A stretch of DNA of 64,000 bases from Lyophyllum atratum (lineage: Eukaryota; Basidiomycota; Agaricomycetes; Agaricales; Lyophyllaceae). The translations under genes were made by a program, and so were the position numbers. Below are positions 52,346 through 63,535 of this stretch, one piece after another; positions within the stretch are counted from its first letter, which is position 1; the number at the start of each line of letters is the position of its first letter. The stretch covers positions 248,001 through 312,000 of the forward strand of contig JACGCN010000007.1 of the NCBI GenBank assembly GCA_014905825.1, written 5' to 3'. The notes under the pieces were generated by a model that was given only the letters and a program-made list of their open reading frames with translations, did not search any database and was not told where the DNA came from.

Positions 52346-54048
52346 ATGCCGGAATTACCACAAGAAGTTTGGCACCTCATCGTATCCTATGTATGGCACG
52401 GGGACGTCAACAAGCTGATGTACATGAACCGCGCCCTGTTGAACGTAGTCTTGGATCAGAGGTACAGGAAAGTGGAGTGGGTCATATTGGATAATCGTTT
52501 AGTCAAGTATATGGTGCGACTACAGTGCGTCAAGTCTTTGGAGTGTTATTTTACCATCTAATCACACGGGGTACATACAGAGACCCATACATCGCAGCCC
52601 GAGTGCGTTCTCTGCACATTCGGGCATACTTCATCCAATTTCTCTTCAGAAGAGAGCAAGTCTTCACCGATATGGAAACCCCTCACGTTTATGGGATGAT
52701 GAAGCAAATCTCGAAGTTCTTCCAGCGCTCCTCAACCCAACCAGTCATTGCGGGCTCCGAGAGGATTGCGATCACAAACGGGCTGGGAGTGCTGTCCTCA
52801 TCGAAACAAATTCTGTGCGCTATGGCCAATGCGATTCACCTCATGAAGAATGTGACAGAATTCAACTTCGAGTGGAACGATCTTCCATTCAACCAAGGTA
52901 CCGAAGCGCTGCTGATGGGCTCTCGGCGTGCCTTCGACACTAGCTTATTCAAACTGGTCATACACGCTCGCACATCCCACTTAGAACGGTTTCTCTCACT
53001 TGCCGACTTCCATGTTCTTGGAGAACTCGAATTACATCTCGATCCTGACCCACCCAGCGAGGACCCGCACAACACTGACGAGGGTGCTCCGAACGAGATG
53101 ATCCTCGTCCGTACGGTGGCACCCTTCATAAACCGTCTTCGATCCTCCCTCCGTGCCTTAGCCGTATCGTCATCCGCAAAAGGAGATCACACCCCGTTCC
53201 TAAGTGCCCTAGGGCCACTCCCGAAGCTCCGCGCTCTGAACCTCCACGTTTCCTTTTCTCAAATTCATTTATCCGATGCATCGCCAATCGGTCACCTCCT
53301 CCATACCCATAAAGCTACACTCATCAGCGTAGAAGTTTGCCCGAATCCCCCACCACGGTCTGCCCATATACTGTCTGGGGTATCCGTTCCACCACACCAA
53401 CAACCCAGAGACCCATATGTCGCCATGGCCTGGGCTGCCGTGAGTAGGCAGAGCCTCACCGACACAACTTGGCTCGCTAATCTCGAATCCTTGACCATAC
53501 CCACTCTCGACCACGCATCCACCTTAGCTGTCCTACGCCATGTGCCACCCACTCTTACGCGACTCTGCCTTGTAGACGGATACTTAAAGACGAGAGAAGT
53601 GGAGGACATCCTGGCGATGCTTCGCCCACGACCGCGGCTTCGATATCTCTCGATTGCAGTCATAACTCTATCACCAGGGATCTTCACGGCGCTGGCAAAT
53701 ACGCTGCCCTCTCTGTATTCCCTCACCGTTGTTCTTGGAGTCAATATTGTCAGTTTCATGAAATTTTATACAATCTTGAGCGCAGCTGACTCTCTCAATC
53801 CTTGGTTCTTCGTCGGCCTTCAGTATAATCCTCGCGCCTCGGAACTCATAATGCAACGGTATCCCCTCCAGATGGACTGGGCTTTAGTCGACCTCTCCAT
53901 CTTCTTCCACAGCGCACGCGCCAATCTGGGCAGGGATACTCAGGAGACCCGTTTCGAGAACAGGATTATGTTACAAATAAAGGACTACGTCCTCCCGAAC
54001 CTGAAAAGCTTTCGAGGCCTCGGACATACACGGTTGGAATTTGCATGA
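52346..54048 (+). CDS. F-box/LRR-like protein, hypothetical
   Basis: An Agaricomycete-type F-box protein, a likely SCF ubiquitin ligase adaptor with unknown target. The N-terminus MPELPQEVWHLIVSYVWHGD carries an F-box-like motif (LPQEVWHLIVSYV). One intron (52525-52580) gives the in-frame join VRLQDPYIAARVRSLHIRAY; the total is 1647 nt, 548 residues. The rest is Leu-rich with repeated strand-like units (FHVLGELELHLDP, LPKLRALNLHVSFSQIHL, LANLESLTIPTLDHASTL, RPRLRYLSIAVITLSP). It ends FRGLGHTRLEFA. Gene families like this are numerous and fast-evolving in mushrooms. Intact. Confidence 0.8.
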
Positions 54049-55471
54049 GCTTCGACTGGACGCGTCACGCCTGTGTCTGGCTCCCATGATAGCTAAGTAC
54101 CTACTACTGTCTTTATGATAGATATCCATCTTTGAAATAGACGCGTATGTATCAATTGGAAGTGGCCAATGTAACATTCCAACATTCTAGTCAACTCCAC
54201 CAATAGTGCGTTGTTCAACGCCAACTATCGAGATCACGAGCTACGTCTTGAACGCAGAAACTCGCCTGTTCACCGGGTGTATGCAGCCTTCGCCTCCGAC
54301 TACTCGGAGATGTAGCATTGGACTTATTTTCACACACTGTATATACATCCTTTTGAAAGTTTTCCCTCTCCGCGGCCATCGTCGTGTGAGCCTCCTCAGA
54401 TCACCAAAGGAAGATGATAACAGGGAATGGTTGCATACTAGTGTGTGTTCAAATATTCGAATCCTGCTCCGCAAAAGATTAAGACGACACCGTCTCCGAA
54501 GGCATGATATGGATGGCGAATATACCGTGCTCCTCGTCTGTGGTTTTAGTGCGTAAGCGCTTATTCTCGGATTCTGCACACCGGGAAACGGTTTGACAAT
54601 AGATGCCATCCTCCAACGGTGATTGCAAGGTATTTCCACTACCGGAGGCCAAGTTTAAAGTACGGGTATTGATTGCAGTTCTCGACTTTAGCAAGGGTAT
54701 ACCGGCTTCTGAAAATATGACCCGGGGTCGGAATTATTTTTTCGACCTTGAACGGTGGACTAACCTACTACGTAATCAGGCACATGTCCATATATAGTAA
54801 TTTGATCGCTGATTGCCGGCGATCAATTGATCAAGCTCTTCACAATTGCGGTCTCTGGCAAGTCTCTGGCAATGAGCAGTTGGTTCGAGATATTAGGATA
54901 CCCAAAAGGTGATTTTTGTACGCTAAGTTGAAAATAATGACTTACAAAATGCGTTCTGAAACTCTTTGGAGGCTTACCCACTTGACAATGCTGGTCAACT
55001 TCCTGTTAGGGGTTGGGTGCTATAGCACAATTGAACTGCTAGAATCCCTAGACATCCAGTTTTCGGCATTCGATACCATTTTCCTTTGAATTCAAATCAT
55101 TTTCAGTGTCACAAGCTGTCAATTTACAACATGTGGGCACTGGTCCCAAATTTGAGAGTTTTTTGGTGACCTCCACTTTTTTTTTTTCGAGCCCCAGGCT
55201 TGGACTAACCTACCAGGCCGGGGTGTCGGAGTTTAAATCCGGTATACCCTTGGACTTTAGTTCAGAAAGTTAATCTGGTCCGCCTCAGGCAGCACTCGAT
55301 GTGCAATTCTATAACTTAAAAAACTCCAGGTCTCGAAATTGTGATTGACCTGATCAGGACGAAGTGTTTATCGGTAGGGTCAAACGAGATAACGATACAC
55401 TTACTCGGATTTCTGGGCGCATAGTGTACTTCGTAGCTGCGGAAAATACCATGTGAATCCCTTAAACAGAT
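54049..55471. other. Convergent intergenic region with a tRNA-like arm
   Basis: About 1.4 kb between two F-box genes that point toward each other; no supported ORF. Near 55200-55260 the plus strand has a T-arm-like hairpin (TCGGA, GTTTAAA, TCCGG) after a T-run at 55178-55189. It is not a complete tRNA and is treated as a relic. AT-rich stretches are otherwise featureless. Confidence 0.4.
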
Positions 55472-57064
55472 CTAGTCTTCAAATACGAACCATGCTGATA
55501 TTATCCTGCCCTTCTGCTCCTTGCTGAAACGCTTGCAGAGGACTTGCACTTGTTTATGAAACTCAGGCCCTGTAAACCTGGTCGAGGCGTATGCCGTGTG
55601 TATGTCACTGACTGCCATCGCCGTAGTGTTTCCCCATCGGCTGTTTACCAGCTGCGCGAATCCATTCAGGCCCGTTGCGGGCTGTACGCCCAAACAAATC
55701 CATTCCAGATGCGGAAGCAGGGTCCCATTAGAAATGGATTCCAAGATCGATCTCTTCATCAGCCAGCCTCCGGCGGTGAGCGCTTTCAGGGTTGGTGAAA
55801 CAGTCTGGAGAAAGCGCTCGATGTATTGATGATGTACCCAGCTCGTGCCGAATACCTCGAGCTGGCAATTTGAACGGATGACCAGAGTGGCTAGATCGTC
55901 GAACTCCACAGGACCTTCCAATAACATGTAGACGAGAGATGGAAGGATGAGCAAATTTATCAGTAGAGACAATGAGCTGTCAACGCGGCCGTTCAGATGT
56001 ATGCACTGGAGGTATGGCATAGTGATAAGATTTGGTGAAATGGCGTTGGTTCGGTTGGCATTTTGCAGGAGATTTAGACGGCAGTTTTCGAGTCTCGTGC
56101 ATTGTGAAAGAAGAAGATGCACGTCGGTGGTGGTGATATCTAGCGCAATAGAGAGATACCTGAGCTGGCTCCACCGGACACGAAATGTGTGTATTGGATG
56201 ATGCGGTATTTCTGGAATGTTCCAAGTGAAGTGGCGAAGTTTTGGCGCGTCTTCGAAGACGAGGAAGTCAGTAGGAAGCTCAGGTCCTTGTATCGCTTTG
56301 AACTGTTTACTTCCGGCTTTGTACTGAACACAGAGGGTCTCCAAAGCAAGAAACGAGGCTGTAGGTGATGATACCAGGGGATTAAGGAGTGCAGGTGGAC
56401 ATGATAATGAAATGGTTTTGAATTGTGTCGAATATGGCGCGATGATACGACGGAGGATACCCGCTCCACTGATAGGGAGGCCGTCGAGGCCCTCATCTAT
56501 CGCAATTTCCAAGTTCCGTGTCCCTAGAGGGGTAATCTGCTGGGCAGCCTCCAGCGTATGGAAAAACTTGGAGTGACGCGGGGCCGCTTCCTTCGAATTG
56601 TCATGCGGACGAGGACCATTGATGGTAAGGTTATACCATAGAATCGGAGTATTAAAGACTATCTGCCTCCATCTTGAACAGATACCACCGATACGCCACA
56701 GATCATCTCGCTGAGCTGGCTTAGCTGTCCTGGGAAGGTTGACCCCATAGACGCAATGCGAAAATATCAGGGAAAGTATTTCGGGAGGAAGCCTTTTATG
56801 AGGCGCAATGGCGCAGTCTATATCCTTGACGCGTGTGACGTACTGGTCGCGTTGCGACATGAGATCGCTGAGGAGAGCTTGGACACGCATAATCTCCACA
56901 CTCAGGCGATCCATGTCACCGAGCAACGTGCGACGCATCTCGCGAAATTCATCCTGCGCTGTAAATGGAACGATGTAATCTGATCTTCTCGCCTGAGGTT
57001 CCAGCGGATGAAGAAAACGGAGGGGCCGCTCGAGGTATTCGCGTGGATTTCCTGTTGTCGTCAT
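55472..57064 (-). CDS. F-box protein, hypothetical, single exon
   Basis: 530 residues starting MTTTGNPREYLERPLRFLHP. A short coiled coil (RRTLLGDMDRLSVEIMRVQA, LLSDLMSQRDQYVTRVKDID) precedes a clear F-box: APHKRLPPEILSLIFSHCVY then RIGGICSRWRQIVFNTPILW, the layout typical of Agaricomycete F-box proteins. Leu-rich repeats follow (APKLRHFTWNIPEIPHHP, WSQLRYLSIALDITTTDVHL, LPSLVYMLLEGPVEFDDLAT), ending KGRIISAWFVFED. A probable SCF substrate receptor; the target is unknown. Not a close copy of the other F-box gene here, since that one lacks the coiled coil. Confidence 0.88.
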   Translation of the reverse strand: MTTTGNPREYLERPLRFLHPLEPQARRSDYIVPFTAQDEFREMRRTLLGDMDRLSVEIMRVQALLSDLMSQRDQYVTRVKDIDCAIAPHKRLPPEILSLIFSHCVYGVNLPRTAKPAQRDDLWRIGGICSRWRQIVFNTPILWYNLTINGPRPHDNSKEAAPRHSKFFHTLEAAQQITPLGTRNLEIAIDEGLDGLPISGAGILRRIIAPYSTQFKTISLSCPPALLNPLVSSPTASFLALETLCVQYKAGSKQFKAIQGPELPTDFLVFEDAPKLRHFTWNIPEIPHHPIHTFRVRWSQLRYLSIALDITTTDVHLLLSQCTRLENCRLNLLQNANRTNAISPNLITMPYLQCIHLNGRVDSSLSLLINLLILPSLVYMLLEGPVEFDDLATLVIRSNCQLEVFGTSWVHHQYIERFLQTVSPTLKALTAGGWLMKRSILESISNGTLLPHLEWICLGVQPATGLNGFAQLVNSRWGNTTAMAVSDIHTAYASTRFTGPEFHKQVQVLCKRFSKEQKGRIISAWFVFED

Positions 57065-57738
57065 GTCCCTGCCGATTTGAACTTCTACGTAACCGATACA
57101 AGATATGGCCTATATGAGAAGTTGACATATTTCAGCTCGACAGCTCGAGAATCAGCGGAACGGGAAACAAGGATGGACGAAAGAAAATCGTCCACTACCA
57201 GGAGACGCGATCTTGCGCAGGCTCCGGCTAATGCGAGTCTGGAAGCCCGCTGCCAGCGGCGGCCCCTGACGGCCCCTGTCCATCTTCCACATCGACATCA
57301 GATGTTACAAGTGAACTCACTGATACTGTGCTTGCACCGAGGGAATCCTTGTTGAATGTGGCTCGGAACGAACGTGATAGGGAGGAGGGATTGAGGAATA
57401 TGTTCGCGAGCCGAACAACGGAAGGACAGCTTGAAGAGGCAGAGTGCTATTTTAATCGATTGGCACGATCTATCATTCCTTGCCGCATGAACTTCTCCGT
57501 AGGAATTCTTGCTGACGCCTAAATCTCTAGCACTTCGCAGATCCCCTCGCGCTCACTAGGGACAGGCCCTACCCCTCATAAGCGTTGATTAAAGCGAGAA
57601 TATGGATAATACAATAAAAAGTACAAGCAATGGTATTCAGTTTAGATATAATTAGGCCTCGAACTCCTTTCACCACTCGAAGTCATAGGCTCCGCTGACT
57701 CCTCATGCACCTATCCTAGGTCTGTCAATGTCATCCAG
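57065..57738. other. Intergenic, upstream of F-box gene and 3' of dehydratase
   Basis: About 670 bp. Plus frames 57008-57355 and 57328-57522 have no domain. AATACAATAAAAAG near 57609 may be 3'-end AT-rich sequence of the neighbouring minus-strand gene's flank. Confidence 0.4.
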
Positions 57739-59711
57739 TTATGCCTTGCCTCCCTTTACGCCCGCCCAATACGAGCCGTTCGGCCACTCGAATTCTGCGA
57801 TACTTGCTTTGTGCATCTCAATGCTAGGAGAATGAGCCTAATCAGCCCGCATGCATTGAAATAGAGACCCAATGAAACATACCTGTAACCTTCATCCGGG
57901 TTGGTCGGGACGTTGTAGCGTCCCTGCGCATTGATGGAGCACGGCGTGACGAAGTGCTCATGCAGATGGTCGACGAACTCGAGGACATTACGCTCCATCG
58001 TGCCCGAGACAGCGATATAGTCGATCAAACTGAACGTGAATGATAAGATGAGAAGAGGGCAAGTTCCAATTACCGATATGCATACCTCAGGTGAATAACA
58101 TATTCACATAAACCAACGCCTCCAGCGTGTGGGCATACCGGGACACCGAACCTTCATACCGAAAAGTTTGTCAGTATATAGCGATACGGGGATGCGATGA
58201 AAACTAACTTGGCAGCCATCAGCAACACGCTTAGCACCTCGCTCACACCAGCCAGTCTGCACGAGTCGATCTGCACCACATCGATAGCCTCCGCCTGGAG
58301 CAGCTGCTTAAACACCATACGATTGTGCGCGTGCTCGCCTGTGGCGACACCAATTCCATGAGGCTTCAACCCCTTGCGGATCGCGGCGTGGCCAAGGATG
58401 TCGTCGGGTGCCGTTGGCTCCTCGATGAACCTGGCTCAACATTCAGGTAAAGGTTATATCTGGATATGGGTGGGTCATACCAAGGCTTGACCTCTTTGAG
58501 GCCGGCTACGTAGTCAATAGCCTGCTGGACGTCCCAGACTTGGTTCGCGTCGATCATGAGCACCGCACCAGTTGGGCCCGCATTCTTTCCGCGTAGCGCC
58601 TCGCTATTGGGGTCGCGCGGTGGGACACCAGGGGGAAGGTATTGGGGGTCGTCGATGATGGAGCGAATGATCCTGGCGCGACGGAGATCATTGGCTTGGT
58701 CGGCGCCGACCTTCATCTTGAAATGATTGAAACCTTGTGCGACGGCCTCTTTCGTCAAGCGCGCGACTTTCTCATCGGTGTAGCCTGTCAGTCGTTAAGG
58801 GTCAGATCCAACTTTTGGAGATTTTCGAGGAAAAAAGCTCACCGAGCCAGCCTGCAGAGGTGACGTATGCTGGATACCTGATAACAATAAGAGTGTATGA
58901 GCAATATGTTGCCTAGAAGTTCTGGATGTATTGACTCACCCGAGCTCACGGACCTTGGCCTCACGTTCCTTCTTTCCTGCTTCTTTCTCCTTCAACATCG
59001 CCAGAGCCTCCTCCTTCGTGATAGCATCTGAAATGTACCGGAATGCAGCAGACTGCACGAGCTCCTCGGGCGTGAAGTCGACAAGGAGCTTCCACAAAGG
59101 CTTCTTGCGTGATCGTGCGTACATATCCCAAATGGCGTTGTTTACTGCGCCCGACGCGATATGAATCACACCCTTTTCAGGTCCTATCCTGGTTGACAAG
59201 TCAAAGGAGCTCTTTTTTAGATGGTCTAGGCGCGCTTACCATCGAAGCTGAGGGTCCGCCATCATGTAGTCCCATGTTTCTCCCATGTTGGAGAAGAGCT
59301 CCTCTGTGTCCTTTCCAACTAAACGGTTGGCGACTTCCTTGATCGCGATGCAGACCTGATTGCTTCCATGAGAAGGTGCTCTTCGCGATATACGTTGTGA
59401 ACGTACGATATCATTACCGCGTCCGATTGTGAACGTCATCCCGTACCCAACGAGGTCCGAATCGGTCAGGAGAGTGACATACGCCGAAGAGTAATCGCAT
59501 TCGGTATTCCTATCCACGTAGCATATCATTCCACCATCGTCCCTGATCTGCTTGTGAATGCTAGAGCTTACATGGCATCTGTCCCATCGCCCGTCAAAGA
59601 CGTTGGGAATCGCACATCTGAAAGTTCGTAAACAAGTCACTGTTCAATCACTGTATCATGACAAAAAAGTCCGAGCTTACCATTGATATTGAAACCGGTG
59701 ATCTTGACCAT
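57739..59711 (-). CDS. Enolase-superfamily sugar-acid dehydratase (ENOSF1/L-fuconate dehydratase type)
   Basis: Dehydrates sugar acids such as L-fuconate to 2-keto-3-deoxy acids; Mg-dependent (mandelate racemase subgroup). The start is [11 protein letters not shown] at 59711, then spliced [15 protein letters not shown] and [35 protein letters not shown] joins [36 protein letters not shown] and [20 protein letters not shown] follow. The catalytic Lys motif is [11 protein letters not shown]; metal ligands lie in [27 protein letters not shown] and [32 protein letters not shown] and [20 protein letters not shown] are hallmarks of the ENOSF1 branch. It ends [10 protein letters not shown]. Intact by my reading; substrate inferred from family. 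Confidence 0.92.
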
Positions 59712-60451
59712 TGTTTTCTTCAACAGATGATGCCAATAATCTGTGGAATGGCTCAGAAGTGGGATGGACGCGACGGGCCATAATTTGTCTTTATAGAAGA
59801 ATCCGCGCCGCGATCACGGGCGTGCCGGACTTTTGACGGTCCGCCCTGGTCCGCCACGGTCATGCGCTATGTAGTGCCGCTCACCGTAGACTTCTCTTTC
59901 GTTAATCAGACACTGGCCTTGGGACGCGCCGCCACAGGCTTGTATCAGCATAAACCTCGGGTGAGTCCTTCCAATATTGTAGTATCACAGTTTTTGGGAC
60001 TGCTGATTCACGGCGAAATAGACTCTCCAGCTAGACTTTATAGCTTTTCTCCACCTGTTTGTCTCATCGATTATCATACACATGAGCATGATTGGGGCCT
60101 TCTGAGAAAGCTCTCAATATCGAGCAGCTTCAACTCGAACGCTATATGTACTTACTTCAGGCACCCGCCTTTTACACGGGACGAGGAGCAGCGTCGGATC
60201 ATTCACGGCAAATGCATGTGGTCTTGACGGGCCGGCCCACTACGGGACTATTGGAGGCGTCGCCTCATCCAAAGAGGAAAGAAAAAGCACCAATTAGAAC
60301 CGGCTTACATTACATATACAAGTGAGCAGAATGTTCAAAGATGTCTGTGTAGATCGCGCATAACCACATCAACAGGCCAGTCACCCATCCCTCCAGGCCT
60401 CGTCGACGAAGAAGGATGCACCTACAACCCAAATACGTTCCGGCCGGAGAG
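59712..60451. other. Intergenic, dehydratase promoter and 3' region of the large low-complexity gene
   Basis: About 740 bp. Short plus frames (59862-60227, 60092-60325) show no domain. No repeat or RNA gene seen. Confidence 0.4.
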
Positions 60452-63400
60452 CTAGGGATCGCGAAGACGATCTGCCAAGCTCATGCCTCCCCGTCCCCGA
60501 CGATCATCACCAGGTATCGGTTCTTTGCCTGTCCGTCTAGGCGGTCCCACTCGATCGCCTTCTGGCAAGCAGCGATTGCCCTGGCCATGGACGAGACGAT
60601 GCAGCCCAAGTCGTACTCCATCTCCCGGGTCTTGTGACTTAGCAGGAGGGGATATCGTACCTTTGCCGTAGTGCTGATACCCATTTCTAGGCCCTGAGCT
60701 GTCATTGTGCATCCGGCGGGGTGCTGACGGAGGTCTCGCATAGTCATGCGCATTGGTGTATGGAGGAACACCGCTGATGCGAGACTCGAGGGGGGTGATG
60801 GGCTGGTGTTCCTCATTTCTCGATGGGGGTGATGGATTGCATCGCTTGGTGAAGATACGTCGTTTCGGGGGATGCACCAGCGCATTGGGAGGTGTGGTGT
60901 GGTGGTAGTCGTCGGCATGTCGTCGTTTCCCCAGGACAACAGGGACAGGCGTTTGGAGAGGGTTCTGGCGAACTTTAGGTATTGCGGCAGCCGTATTTGA
61001 TCTTGATGCCTCCCCAAGTGTCGGCTGTAATCTCTGAAGGAGTGTTCCTCCGCTCGTTGGAGGTATGTCCGTTGACTTGTAGGTATTCCGTGATTGAATG
61101 TCGACGGGGCCGTGACTGCGGCATAGCTCATTGCCTCGGGGGGTCTTAGGAGCGGAGCGTTCGACATTTTGGCTTGCTTGCGCATGCTGTTCCTTCCAAG
61201 TAACATCGTTCTCCCCTTCTGCGCGTCTGTCGGTACTGATATTCTGAGGATGTTCTACGTTTGGCGTCGGTGTACCAGGTTTGCCAGGAGCACCAATAAG
61301 AACGTCCGAGCCACTCTCCGTGTCATTGATAGTCTCGTGAATTCCAACAGATGGCCGCCTCGAATCAGGACGATGGTGGAGCGAAGGCGAGCGCGGGGTG
61401 TTGCGCGCGCTCGACGGCAGGCTCGAGACCGAAGAATCTCCCCCAACAACAGCGCCCTTCTCTTCCAATCCTACACTAGAGCGCCTGTTGATCTGTGATA
61501 AGCCCGACGCGCTCTGTTCCCGTCTAAGATCGGCGTTCCAGCCCTCCACGACTTCATCGTCCTCATCCTTCTTCACACTCCAAAGTCCGCCATCACGGTT
61601 GTGAAGCGGCTGTGTCTCCGATTCGGTCCACAGTTTCAGATCGGGATCTGTTTCCTCGTGCTTCAAGTGCTGGATATCCGCATGCGAGTCTTCATCGTCG
61701 TACACGCCTGCCAGTTTGTCTACAATGTCTTCGAACGATGTGTCGGGGAAAGCTGATGGTGATGCCTGATACTGCAGAGACTTCCCAGAATTGCGGGGTG
61801 CGAGAGAGTCGCGAGGATGGATGGGACTGAGGCATGCTCTAGCGTCATTTCCTGCGGATGCCATGGCTAATTGTGGTGCCTGATATCGCAGAGGCTTACC
61901 AGGATATCTGGGTGCGAGAGAGTCGCGAGGATGGATGGGACTGAGGCATGCTCTAGCGTCATTTCCTGCGGATGCGGTGGTCGATTGATGTGTCTTTGGG
62001 AAGTCGACGATTGGTCCCCGGCGATGCTCTGTATTGCTCTCTTCCTTGTTCTTTTCCGCAGGTGCTCTATCTGCGCTGAGCATGCTTAGAGTGACACCTA
62101 GTGAAAGCGCCTGAGTCGCTGCTTGGGATGATCGACTCTGGTTTGATGTGGTTGGAAGGAGTGGTAGGGATGAGGGCTCCTTATCACGAGTTTCAGATTG
62201 CTGTGGTCGATCTCCGGGGACCAGTGGGTCGGCGGCCAAATTAACAAAGACGGGAAGGGTGCCCGATGCCCGAGGAGTCCAATGTGAAGAGGAGGCGCCC
62301 AATCCAACGGGAACTCCGATGTGTGCGATCCCTCTGAGGTCGGGTGCTTGATCTCCGTCTATCAAACCTGCCTGAACATCGGCTTTATGCATTAGAGCTG
62401 CATTAAGCCCGGCATCTGCTGTCCCCGACAGCTTTTCCACCGTGTACGAGCTCCATGCTAATCTCGCATCGTCTGCCTCTCGCTCCAGGTCGGTTACGTG
62501 GTGATTCAGGCTTTTCGTAAGTACGCCGGATAAGATTGAGCTGTCGTTCTGCGATCCTGCGAGCTGCAACAGATGTTGATGGTCCTTTGTCTCCTTGGTA
62601 GATTGGTCTTGAACTTGTTCCGCGATCGTGGACCGGGAAAACTTGTTAGTCGCCTCTAAATCATTAGCCATGACACCTCTTTGTCGGGTATGTGGTGTCC
62701 ATTCATCGTGATCTAGGATGGTCATAGCATGGAAATGAGCTCTAGCCTTGGCTGTAGCAGAGAGCGACGCTCTCGCAGCATCATAGGTCTCGTGTGCTAG
62801 AGCGAGGGCGCGTTCCGCCCTTTCAAATGCAAGCAGTGCGCTCTCGTAGGACACCGCCAAGGATGATTGTAGTTGTAAAACGCGTTGAACCGAGGGACGA
62901 TGTCCTGAAGGAGAGTCCTGTTTCTCCCTCGCAGCCAAATGGCGGGACGAAGTCAGGGTGTGGAACGGGGGCGATACTGATGGAACAGCCAGGGGTAGTT
63001 CATTGTGAATGACGGTCGTAGCCTGCGATGATGTGTTCGTGGCTAGTCCGAGGGCTGTGGATGCTGAATCGACATAGTTATGCGAATCAATGACAAGGGG
63101 CACTCCATGTGGTCTTTGTGGTTGAGAGGGCGTTGCTTCCGGATCTGCATGATTGGAACGAGATAATGACGACCGCAACACGCTGTCCATGATAGCTATA
63201 GGTTTTTGGCCAGCCGCCAGTTCGTTCGCTCTAGCTCCCGGAATGAACATGTCTTTCTGAAACGTGTGGGAGGAATTGTCCTCGCTTTCGAGCCTCTGAA
63301 ATGACGAGGGCCAAACAGGCGAGTAAGATGGGGTCGAAGGAGATGGGTGTTCAACTTGCATCTGTGATGATGTTGGTGGAGGTCGGAAATCGGGTGCGGG

Positions 63401-63535
63401 AGTCGCGAGGCGTTTCAGCAGTTGGGGTGGTTGACCAATAATTGAAAACTTGAAGTCTGAAAAGCTTGGAGCAGGGGGTATTGCTGGTGATGCTTGCGTG
63501 CTGGAGGATGTTGGTGTCATCTCCACGACACTCAT
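60452..63535 (-). CDS. Large low-complexity hypothetical protein, 1027 residues
   Basis: A single open frame starting MSVVEMTPTSSSTQASPAIP at 63535. Not recognised. Mostly Ser/Pro/Thr-rich and probably disordered. There is one helical segment near residues 220-290 (ALLAFERAERALALAHETYD, AARASLSATAKARAHFHAM) and a conserved-looking C-terminus (GVRLGLHRLVHGQGNR, GRGGMSLADRLRDP). A 38-residue unit (ASAGNDARACLSPIHPRDSL) occurs twice in tandem. Basic patches (KRRHADDYHH, PKRRIFTKRC) suggest a nuclear location. Introns within it cannot be excluded. Length of the open frame and coherent composition support a gene. Confidence 0.7.
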   Translation of the reverse strand: MSVVEMTPTSSSTQASPAIPPAPSFSDFKFSIIGQPPQLLKRLATPAPDFRPPPTSSQMQVEHPSPSTPSYSPVWPSSFQRLESEDNSSHTFQKDMFIPGARANELAAGQKPIAIMDSVLRSSLSRSNHADPEATPSQPQRPHGVPLVIDSHNYVDSASTALGLATNTSSQATTVIHNELPLAVPSVSPPFHTLTSSRHLAAREKQDSPSGHRPSVQRVLQLQSSLAVSYESALLAFERAERALALAHETYDAARASLSATAKARAHFHAMTILDHDEWTPHTRQRGVMANDLEATNKFSRSTIAEQVQDQSTKETKDHQHLLQLAGSQNDSSILSGVLTKSLNHHVTDLEREADDARLAWSSYTVEKLSGTADAGLNAALMHKADVQAGLIDGDQAPDLRGIAHIGVPVGLGASSSHWTPRASGTLPVFVNLAADPLVPGDRPQQSETRDKEPSSLPLLPTTSNQSRSSQAATQALSLGVTLSMLSADRAPAEKNKEESNTEHRRGPIVDFPKTHQSTTASAGNDARACLSPIHPRDSLAPRYPGKPLRYQAPQLAMASAGNDARACLSPIHPRDSLAPRNSGKSLQYQASPSAFPDTSFEDIVDKLAGVYDDEDSHADIQHLKHEETDPDLKLWTESETQPLHNRDGGLWSVKKDEDDEVVEGWNADLRREQSASGLSQINRRSSVGLEEKGAVVGGDSSVSSLPSSARNTPRSPSLHHRPDSRRPSVGIHETINDTESGSDVLIGAPGKPGTPTPNVEHPQNISTDRRAEGENDVTWKEQHAQASQNVERSAPKTPRGNELCRSHGPVDIQSRNTYKSTDIPPTSGGTLLQRLQPTLGEASRSNTAAAIPKVRQNPLQTPVPVVLGKRRHADDYHHTTPPNALVHPPKRRIFTKRCNPSPPSRNEEHQPITPLESRISGVPPYTNAHDYARPPSAPRRMHNDSSGPRNGYQHYGKGTISPPAKSQDPGDGVRLGLHRLVHGQGNRCLPEGDRVGPPRRTGKEPIPGDDRRGRGGMSLADRLRDP
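61751..61978 (-). repeat. 114 bp tandem duplication inside the low-complexity gene
   Basis: Two adjacent copies of 114 bp (a shared GCGAGAGAGTCGCGAGGATG core starts at 61800 and 61914). The central ~65 bp is nearly identical and the flanks are diverged. In frame, so it adds 38 residues. Confidence 0.85.

Noticed and set aside
55178..55265. tRNA gene near the T-run
   Set aside because: Only a T-arm-like hairpin is present; the other arms are missing.
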